NCBI GenBank assembly: GCA_937974245.1 | Contig: CALJKV010000069.1 | Span: 1 to 64,000 of the forward strand | Reading direction: 5' to 3' | DNA length: 64,000 bases | DNA from: an uncultured Chloroflexota bacterium | Lineage (GTDB): Bacteria > Chloroflexota > Anaerolineae > Aggregatilineales > Phototrophicaceae | Shown: positions 44,355 through 51,347 of the stretch, one piece after another | How the letters are laid out: every line of letters begins with the position of its first letter | Numbering within the stretch: the stretch's first letter is position 1 | Position numbers and translations under genes: made by a program | Notes under the pieces: model-generated | Databases searched by the model: none | Seen by the model: the letters and a program-made list of their open reading frames with translations, nothing else | What the model was told of the DNA's origin: nothing

Positions 44355-44411
44355 ATTTTTGCGTATTCTTTACTAATGCGAAACCGTCTGAACAAGCGTG
44401 CGCTGCATCAT

Positions 44412-44435
44412 GTTATCGCTAACGTAATCGCTAAC
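44412..44435. promoter_or_regulatory. LacI-type operator upstream of the GH31-ABC operon
   Basis: Read on the minus strand, arms GTTAGCG and CGATAAC flank a central TACGT; 19 of 24 bases are identical to the palindrome before lacI (10652-10675). Its position 58 bp before the GH31 start suits a promoter-overlapping operator. Internally it also contains the direct repeat ATCGCTAAC, twice. Confidence 0.72.
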
Positions 44436-44526
44436 AATCATACCGCCATTGAAAAACAGTGTCAAGCAAAACGAGCATTTGCTGACTATCGCAAATTAAG
44501 CAGCGAAATGTATTCCCAAACTCCTT

Positions 44527-44658
44527 CTAAGATCGGGGCTTCTGTGCCGGTTTCGAGGTCGTGGCGGAAGATACCGGTGTACGGGTTGGCCGCCCGGCAA
44601 AGCGCAGCATGTCCCGGAGCAGCAACGCCAATAGGATGGCGAAAACGCGCTTAAGCAC
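44527..44658 (-). CDS. Short membrane-anchored peptide downstream of the kinase gene
   Basis: A 43-codon frame: GTG start, basic LKR, a hydrophobic stretch VFAILLALLL, then RDMLRFAGRPTR and a Thr/Ser/Pro/Lys-rich tail ending QKPRS. AAGGAAGG lies 4 nt before the GTG, and it starts 11 bp after the stop of the kinase gene, so co-translation is plausible. It would be a single-pass or membrane-associated peptide. Its family is not recognised; short length keeps confidence modest. Confidence 0.5.
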   Translation of the reverse strand: MLKRVFAILLALLLRDMLRFAGRPTRTPVSSATTSKPAQKPRS

Positions 44659-44669
44659 AGGCCTTCCTT

Positions 44670-47600
44670 TTATGAAGCTGACTCAGGCAGCAAACCAGCG
44701 ACAACCGCTTCGAGTTCCAGCTTCTCGCCCTGTTCCAATCCGTCAGCGATGGCATCGGATGATAAGGCCGCCTGGAGTTTTTCGACAATCGGGTCAATCT
44801 GGCTGCGCGTCGCCTCGGCAGTGGCAGCATGATGGCGCACCATCCCCAGGTAGCGCAGCGCCTGAAGCGGATCGGGCGTGATTTCCGCGATACCGATCAG
44901 AATCTCCATGATTGTCGGGCTGGCCTTGATCTCCCAGGCCTGCTGAAGCGCCTGCCGGTAGTAGTCGAGCGCCTCGCCCATCTCGCCACGATCCTTCGCG
45001 ACATGCCCCATGTTCTGCCAGATGGTTGCCAGTCGTTTGCGATCACCAATCGCCCGCGCCATCTCCAGGCTTTCCATGAAATAGCTGAAAGCACGGTCAT
45101 ATTCTTTACGCAGGCTGACGGCATACCCCAGATTATCCAGCGCCAGCGCCACGCCACGCCGCTCCCCAATCGAGCGGCACATTTCAAGCGCATCCTCAAA
45201 ATACTGGATTGCGCGTGACAGGTCGTTCTGCACACCCGCCACACTCCCCAGGTTGAGCAGCGCCGTCGCCACCTTGCGCCGTTCCCCGGTTGCCCGCCCA
45301 ATGTCAACCGTCTCTTCCAGATAACGGGCAGCACGTTCCATTTCCCCTTGCGAAAAGGCCAGAATGCCCAGGTTATTGGTAGATGTCGCCAGTTCTTCCT
45401 GGATGCCGTGCTTCCGTGCCAGCCCCAGGCTTTCCTCAAAGTGGCGATTGGCATCAGCGTAGTCGCCCTGGTCATAGGCCACCATGCCCAGCCGGTTGAG
45501 CGAACGGGCGATGCTGCTGTAAGCCTTGATCTTGCGGGCAATCCCCAGACTCTCATTGACCATCTGATTCGCCTGTTCGTACCGATTTTGCCGCCAGGCC
45601 GCTTCACCCAGCAGATTGAGCGCTGAGGCGATCCGTCCCTGGTTTTTCGTGCGGCGGAAGTACGCCAGACTCTTTTCGAGGAACATCACCGCTACATCGT
45701 TATGTCCATGATGGATGAGCGCCTCACCCAATTTTTCAGAGATGTCGGCTTCCTGAGCCTCACTGTCAGCTTCAACCTGTGCGGTCAGCGGGAGCAGCGT
45801 CAGCGCCCGCTCAAAATAGGTAATCGCATCGGCAAATGTGCTGATATGCAGCGCGTACTCCCCGGCACGCCTGGCATAAACCAGTTCCTGGTTCATATCT
45901 CCAGCCTCATGCCAATGCCGCGCCAGAATACCGGCCTGTTCAGGCGTATCCGGGTATACCTGCTCGATAGACTCGGCAACATGGCGGTGCAGTCTGGCAC
46001 GCTCAGACTCAGAGAGATTGGCAATCATGACCTGGCGCAGCTTATCATGAGTGAAACGCCACTGACCGTCGTCTACTTCGAGAATGGCATGGTTGGCGCA
46101 GGTTTGCAGCCAGGTCTGCAGCCCGTTTTGCGTGGTAGAGGCGAGCATGGTGAGATCGAGTTCTCGCCCGGCGATGGCGGCAGTACGCAAAAAGCCGCGC
46201 ACATCAGCCGGGATATGGTCCAGGCGGCGCTGGATGATCTGCTGTACACCCCCGGCGACCACCTGTTCCGGCAAAATCATCTGTCCGATGCGGTTCAACC
46301 GTCCGGCTTCTTCGGCCAGGGCGCGGACGACCTCCACCAGGAAAAAGACATTGCCCTCGGTTTCGCGCTGGAGCAGGTTGATGATGCTTTTCTGCCGCCC
46401 GGTTTCGCCTAGAATCGATTCACTCAGTGCGGTCATCTCCTGTGTAGTGAGCCGTTTGAGTGTCATGAGCTTCATATCCGGCAGTTCATCCGGCAGGTTG
46501 GGATGTTCTTCTGCAATGTAACTGCCCACAATCAACAGCGGGAAATCCAGCACCATCCGGTTGAGGACTTTGAGGATTTCGAGACTTTCTTTCGTCCATT
46601 GCAGGTCTTCCAGTACCAAGAGAATAGGCCGTGACTGGCGACGGAACAGGCTGGCAACCGCGCCAATCAGGCGCTCCTGGTTGGCTTCACCATCCACAGC
46701 CGTCACTTCGGGAATGCTGCGCCCTATCAGCCGTTCAATATCCGGCACGACTTCCCGCAGAATCCCAGCATCCAGGTCGTCGGTTTCCTCCGCCAGCAGC
46801 AGGCGACGCACCGGGTCGCGCCACAGTTGATACGAAAGGCCACCGCCCTGCACGCCCTGTCCATGCAGTACCAGTGCCCCTTTCACCAGGGCATGGACAC
46901 GCAGTTCGTCCACCAGGCGGGTCTTGCCCACACCACTTTCACCGCCTACCAGCCAGGCACTGCCTCGACCCTCCTCAAACAGGTCTTCCAATGACCCCAC
47001 CAACTGTTGGAGTTCTGTCTCCCGGCCTACGAACCGGGCGGCCTGTAAGTAGCTGTCACGGATGGCGACGGTTTCCTGTGGCACCGGTTGGTTGAGCGCC
47101 GCGCTCAGGTCGTTGATGATTGCATAAGCATCCTGGTAGCGATCGTTGGGATTACGGGTCACCAGGCGCCGCATGATATGATCGAGTTCGACTTCGCGGT
47201 TGACCGGCTCCAGATCAATATCCTGTGTCAGCACGGTCATAATCAAGCTGCTGCTGCCGATATTGCGAAATGGGTGGAATCCGGCAAAAAGCTCATACGC
47301 GATCATGCCCACCGCGTAGAAGTCGCTGGCCGGTGTCGCCGCTTCCCCGGTCAGCACCTCCGGGGCGATATACAGCAGTGTGCCGGATACCCCCTGGCTG
47401 GGGTCTTGCCGATCATGCAGCGCCGCCAGGCCAAAGTCCAGCACTTTGAGATCCCCGGCAGCCGTGACAAGCGCGTTATCCGGCTTGATATCACGGTGAA
47501 TCACCCCCCGGCGGTGCAGGTACGCCAACGCTTCCAACATCTGGATGAGCAGTTGGCAGCGCATCTGCACGGACTGCCCCTTGCCCGCCTGGATAATCGT

Positions 47601-47930
47601 GCGCGGGTTCTCTATGAGATTCATGGTGAAATAGGGCTGCCGGGCTTCGTCAAAGCCGTAATCCAGCACCTGAATCACATAGGGATGGTGCATGGACGCC
47701 AAAATCTCAAATTCATGGGCGAGCGCCACCCGGATCTGCTCGGTAATGAGGTGCAGCGTGGAATCCGCCCCATGTCCGGGGGAGACGGCTGTTGTCACCC
47801 GCTTGAGCGCGACGGTCTGGCCGGTCAGCCGGTCAACCGTTTTATAGACAGCGCCCATACCCCCGCTGCCGAGTTGTTCAATTAACTGATACCGCTTACC
47901 AGCAAATTCGGCCTGATTCTGTACGTCCAT
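44670..47930 (-). CDS. Ser/Thr protein kinase - AAA ATPase - TPR regulator
   Basis: A 1,086-residue cytoplasmic protein. Residues 13-280 are a Hanks-type kinase with all key residues: Gly loop GSGGMG (21-26), Lys43 in ALK, HRDIKPDN with Asp147, DFG at 165-167 and APE at 189-191. A STAND/AAA module follows, with Walker A GESGVGKT at 330-337 and Walker B ILLVLEDLQW. From roughly residue 690 on, TPR repeats (GEALIHHGHNDVAV..., LNLLGEAAWRQNRYEQA, NNLGILAFSQGEMERA) form a long array. Such proteins phosphorylate targets recruited by the TPRs. ATG 47930 is preferred to an upstream frame start because AGGA lies 6 nt before it. It diverges from the first subtilase gene. Confidence 0.93.
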   Translation of the reverse strand: MDVQNQAEFAGKRYQLIEQLGSGGMGAVYKTVDRLTGQTVALKRVTTAVSPGHGADSTLHLITEQIRVALAHEFEILASMHHPYVIQVLDYGFDEARQPYFTMNLIENPRTIIQAGKGQSVQMRCQLLIQMLEALAYLHRRGVIHRDIKPDNALVTAAGDLKVLDFGLAALHDRQDPSQGVSGTLLYIAPEVLTGEAATPASDFYAVGMIAYELFAGFHPFRNIGSSSLIMTVLTQDIDLEPVNREVELDHIMRRLVTRNPNDRYQDAYAIINDLSAALNQPVPQETVAIRDSYLQAARFVGRETELQQLVGSLEDLFEEGRGSAWLVGGESGVGKTRLVDELRVHALVKGALVLHGQGVQGGGLSYQLWRDPVRRLLLAEETDDLDAGILREVVPDIERLIGRSIPEVTAVDGEANQERLIGAVASLFRRQSRPILLVLEDLQWTKESLEILKVLNRMVLDFPLLIVGSYIAEEHPNLPDELPDMKLMTLKRLTTQEMTALSESILGETGRQKSIINLLQRETEGNVFFLVEVVRALAEEAGRLNRIGQMILPEQVVAGGVQQIIQRRLDHIPADVRGFLRTAAIAGRELDLTMLASTTQNGLQTWLQTCANHAILEVDDGQWRFTHDKLRQVMIANLSESERARLHRHVAESIEQVYPDTPEQAGILARHWHEAGDMNQELVYARRAGEYALHISTFADAITYFERALTLLPLTAQVEADSEAQEADISEKLGEALIHHGHNDVAVMFLEKSLAYFRRTKNQGRIASALNLLGEAAWRQNRYEQANQMVNESLGIARKIKAYSSIARSLNRLGMVAYDQGDYADANRHFEESLGLARKHGIQEELATSTNNLGILAFSQGEMERAARYLEETVDIGRATGERRKVATALLNLGSVAGVQNDLSRAIQYFEDALEMCRSIGERRGVALALDNLGYAVSLRKEYDRAFSYFMESLEMARAIGDRKRLATIWQNMGHVAKDRGEMGEALDYYRQALQQAWEIKASPTIMEILIGIAEITPDPLQALRYLGMVRHHAATAEATRSQIDPIVEKLQAALSSDAIADGLEQGEKLELEAVVAGLLPESAS

Positions 47931-48332
47931 AGTATTCCTGCCACAACCATTCCTGTTGACGACATTCACTTCACGGGACAGGCGGGGCGTACTCTCTTGT
48001 CTGCTGCCCTGACCTTGCGGCGACCAATACACCTGTCCAAATATGACTGTACCCCTTTTCCCGCACTGCGCCAATTGCACAAAGTTGATAATCTATTGGA
48101 ATCAGTTTCAATCTTCATACATTTTGGCAATTTTGGCAAAACGGAAGTTAGGGTGCTGTAAGCTAGAATAGAATATAAAAAGCAATAGAACAATAGAAAG
48201 CATTATTGATGCTTCGCCCGAGTTTATGCTCATGAACGCAAAACTCTGAGGAGATCAGGCCAACAGGGAGCCCGAATTCCCTGTTTCCGACTATAGTCTC
48301 AATTGTGTTGGGGTACTGAGGGAGATTTCAGC
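47931..48332. other. Divergent control region between kinase and subtilase genes
   Basis: About 400 bp without a gene. It holds a short AT-rich stretch near 48110-48190 with TTTTGGCAA repeated and TATAAA-like sequences, plausible promoter material for one or both divergent genes. No terminator, RNA gene or clear -35/-10 pair can be supported. Confidence 0.35.
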
Positions 48333-51056
48333 ATGGTAGCGAAATTGCGAAAACGAAAGTGCGTTTTATCCATAACTCTTCTTATTCTATTATTGAGCTG
48401 GGTTGGAGTTGGTTCTCTTGCCGCTCAGGAATCACTGGAAGCCTGCGCCTTCACGCCGGAAATGGCTGATGGTCAGGGTTTTAATGTGCAGGGCTTGGGC
48501 TTCAATGTGCAGGGCTTGGGCTTTAACGTGGCTGGGCTCGGCTTTAACGTGGCCGGACTGGGATTCAATGTGGCCGGGCTGGGTACGACGGTTGAACAGA
48601 TCGTTGAGGAAATCCGCAATAATGTGGTGATGGAAATTGATGGCGACACCATTACCGAAAACTGGATGTCCGGGCGTTTACCAGAGGTCATTGACGGCTT
48701 CGGCTTTGGCGACAAAGCGGTGGCAATTGTAATAGTGGATGATTTCGGTGGGATGCCAGATGCGATAAGCGCACCGAGCGTAGATGACCCACACGGGAAA
48801 AAGGTTACAGATGTAATTAATGCCCTGATTGACTCTATCCAAACCCAGCTTCCTGACGTCAATATCGTGGTTGAGCCAGTTGACATCAGCGACAGCACGA
48901 CCAACTACCGGGTTGACCTGATTGATGATCGGCTGCGGACGACGGTGAACGATCTGGCGAGCCGGGGCTTCAAGCATATCGTATTCAATTTCAGTCTGGG
49001 CGTAGTACCCTGCCTGGATACGGTGACGCTCAGTAACAACCAACAAGTAACCTTCAACTTTGATGACGCGCTTGCCTATGTGCTTCAGGCCAATGAGCCG
49101 CAGCCGGTTGTCAACAGCCTGCAGTGTGTAAGTAGCAATCATGACGGGACGTATATCGCCCACTTTGGCTATAACAATCCGAACGGCACGCCCGTCACAA
49201 TACCAGCGGGAACGGATAACTACCTTTCCGGCGGCGGTCTGGCGGCAGAAGAACTACAAGCACAGACTCCAAGTTATTTTGCACGTCCGAATGTAGTAGA
49301 GGGTGACCCTGGACAGTCAGATACCTATCCTAATAGTCCGTTCCAGGTTATTTTCAAAGCCACCGCCCCTGGCGATACCCTGACCTGGACACTCTACGGC
49401 CACACGGTAACTGCCGACCCGTTCAACCCCGATCAGAACTGTGAGCCAACACCACAGATCAGCAACCTTTTTGAATGTGTGATTGACAATGACAACGGCA
49501 CACTGACTGCCCACCTGGGTTACGATAACCAGTCTGGAGAAGCACTGACGATCCCTGTCGGGCCGGATAATTACCTGAGCGGTGGTGGTCTTTCGGATGC
49601 GATTCGCCATGTGGTGACACCGCGCTACTTCGGCACACCGAACTTAGTGGACGGCCAACCAGGGCGTTCCGACTTGTTCCCCAACAGTGCTTTCCAGATC
49701 ACCTTCAGTGCTGCTGATCCATTGAGCTGGACGCTTTTCGGCAACACGGTGACGGTCAGCGCGAACAGTGATCCGTGTGTGGTGGTGGATGGCTACGGGT
49801 TTAGCCAGTACTTCTATGAAATGCTCAATCTGACTCCCGAACAGATTGATGAGTTGTATACACAGTTGTTCCAGACGGTGGATGACAACCCGAATGTGAT
49901 GGCGGAACTGGGCGATCAACTGCGCACCTGGCTAACGGAAAGCGCGACAGGTGGTGATTTCGCAGTGATTCCATTGGCATCGGCGGGGAACTTCCGTTAC
50001 TTCTACCCGCGCACTGATCCTAACAACACATCTGAGCCGCTCCCACCTGCCCCGCCGCTGAGTCCGGCCTCCCTGCGCGAGACGATTGCCATCTCCGCGC
50101 TGCTGGGGAATGTGACCGACCCGGATGCCAGCCCGGTTTCAGACTTCAATCGCGATATCCTGTGGCGCTTCTCGCAGGACGGCAATATTGCCGTTCCGGG
50201 TGGTTCGATCAAGATTGGCGTCAACAGCTACCTAATGGGGACATCGTTCGCTTCGCCGTATGCCAGCGTCTTGTCGGCGCTATGGTTGACCTACCCGAAC
50301 GCATGCACCTATGAGACACCCGGGGAACCACCGCTGAACCGGATGAGCGCTGATGACTATTTCAACGCACTGTTCACCGATCCCAGCAGCGCGTATCCGC
50401 TAACATGTGCGCTCCCGCAGGCTGTTGAAGTAACGATTGACATTCGCCCGGATGTCCAGCGCAACCAGGTCAACCTGAATTCGTCGGGGCAGATTCTTAC
50501 GTCCATCCTGAGTGATGAGACGTTTGATGCAACGACTATTAACGCCGATACGGTCTTCCTGGCGGGTGCGCCGGCTGTGGCTTTTCAGGATGGGTATCCC
50601 AAGATTCAAATTCGAGATGAGAACCACGATGGCCGCGACGATATGGTACTGCACTTCAATATCCAGGATATGGAACTTGATATCTTGGACATAGAAGCAT
50701 CCATCATCGGGCAGACAATGGACGGGCTGTACTTCACAGGGACTGACTCGATTGAGATCATCACCCTGCAATCACCACGACTGAAGTCACCTCGCGATAA
50801 CGCCAAAGTCAACACGAATTACGTATTGCTCGAGTGGTTCGAGGTGGACCCGTTGAGTTGCTACCTGGTACAGGTTAATAACGCGCCGTTTTCTGAGGCA
50901 CAGACCGCAATGCAAGAGGCCACTGTAGTCTATAATACGATCTACACGACAGCGTTTCTGCCTAGAGGTACATACTACTGGCGTGTGCGGGTTGGCGGGT
51001 CATGTAACATCCCGCCTGGACCCTGGAGCGAGGTACGCTCGTTCCGGGTACAGTAG
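48333..51056 (+). CDS. Exported subtilase-like protease with GFNVxGL heptapeptide repeats (copy 1)
   Basis: A 907-residue exported protein. Signal peptide (residues 1-31, ending SLAAQ), a short ESLEACAF segment, then five GFNV(Q/A)GL repeats (49-83). The S8-like catalytic residues follow: Asp136/137 in IVIVDDFGG, His154 in PHGKKV, Asn in LASAGNF and Ser638 in MGTSFASPY. About 480 residues separate His and Ser, far more than in subtilisin; the insert holds two related beta modules (GTYIAHFGYNNPNG and GTLTAHLGYDNQSG types). A C-terminal IDIRPD-type domain with a calcium-loop-like ENHDGRDD and a fibronectin-like domain (YYWRVRVGG) end the protein. GGGAG precedes ATG 48333. Protease activity is inferred. 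A paralogue follows immediately. Confidence 0.82.
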   Translation: MVAKLRKRKCVLSITLLILLLSWVGVGSLAAQESLEACAFTPEMADGQGFNVQGLGFNVQGLGFNVAGLGFNVAGLGFNVAGLGTTVEQIVEEIRNNVVMEIDGDTITENWMSGRLPEVIDGFGFGDKAVAIVIVDDFGGMPDAISAPSVDDPHGKKVTDVINALIDSIQTQLPDVNIVVEPVDISDSTTNYRVDLIDDRLRTTVNDLASRGFKHIVFNFSLGVVPCLDTVTLSNNQQVTFNFDDALAYVLQANEPQPVVNSLQCVSSNHDGTYIAHFGYNNPNGTPVTIPAGTDNYLSGGGLAAEELQAQTPSYFARPNVVEGDPGQSDTYPNSPFQVIFKATAPGDTLTWTLYGHTVTADPFNPDQNCEPTPQISNLFECVIDNDNGTLTAHLGYDNQSGEALTIPVGPDNYLSGGGLSDAIRHVVTPRYFGTPNLVDGQPGRSDLFPNSAFQITFSAADPLSWTLFGNTVTVSANSDPCVVVDGYGFSQYFYEMLNLTPEQIDELYTQLFQTVDDNPNVMAELGDQLRTWLTESATGGDFAVIPLASAGNFRYFYPRTDPNNTSEPLPPAPPLSPASLRETIAISALLGNVTDPDASPVSDFNRDILWRFSQDGNIAVPGGSIKIGVNSYLMGTSFASPYASVLSALWLTYPNACTYETPGEPPLNRMSADDYFNALFTDPSSAYPLTCALPQAVEVTIDIRPDVQRNQVNLNSSGQILTSILSDETFDATTINADTVFLAGAPAVAFQDGYPKIQIRDENHDGRDDMVLHFNIQDMELDILDIEASIIGQTMDGLYFTGTDSIEIITLQSPRLKSPRDNAKVNTNYVLLEWFEVDPLSCYLVQVNNAPFSEAQTAMQEATVVYNTIYTTAFLPRGTYYWRVRVGGSCNIPPGPWSEVRSFRVQ
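48477..48581. repeat. Five 21-bp repeats encoding GFNVxGL (copy 1)
   Basis: Five in-frame 21-bp units, two with Q then three with A at position 5. The DNA differs between units at third codon positions, so the peptide is conserved by selection and not only by recent duplication. Confidence 0.9.
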
Positions 51057-51088
51057 CCTGAAAATCGGTCAGTGTTAAGAATCGATAT

Positions 51089-51115
51089 GGCGGGAACTCA
51101 TTTGAGTTCCCGCCC
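51089..51115 (+). terminator. Stem-loop terminator after subtilase copy 1
   Basis: A perfect 12-bp stem (GGCGGGAACTCA/TGAGTTCCCGCC) with a 2-nt loop, 32 bp after the stop, followed by CGTTATATAT, a weak tail. The 230 bp after it to the second subtilase contain no gene and may carry that gene's own promoter. Confidence 0.65.
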
Positions 51116-51347
51116 GTTATATATCGGTATTAAGGATTAAGAATCCTACAAGTATCTATAGGCACAATCACGCAGTAGTTTATTTCATCCTCTTCCCAAA
51201 GTTCGGATATGGTATGAATCGGTTTAAATCTATGTGTGTATTCATCATCATTGGAAGAGTTTTAGGCAATCGTAAGCTATGGTAGCTAACAAAATAGGAT
51301 AGAAGTCCTAGTAGTCCAACTTGCAAATAGCCATAGGAAGAACAATT

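Noticed and set aside
48477..48581. Tandem 21-bp repeats considered as a CRISPR array
   Set aside because: There are no spacers; the units are contiguous, in frame and encode a peptide repeat. No CRISPR array or cas gene was seen elsewhere.
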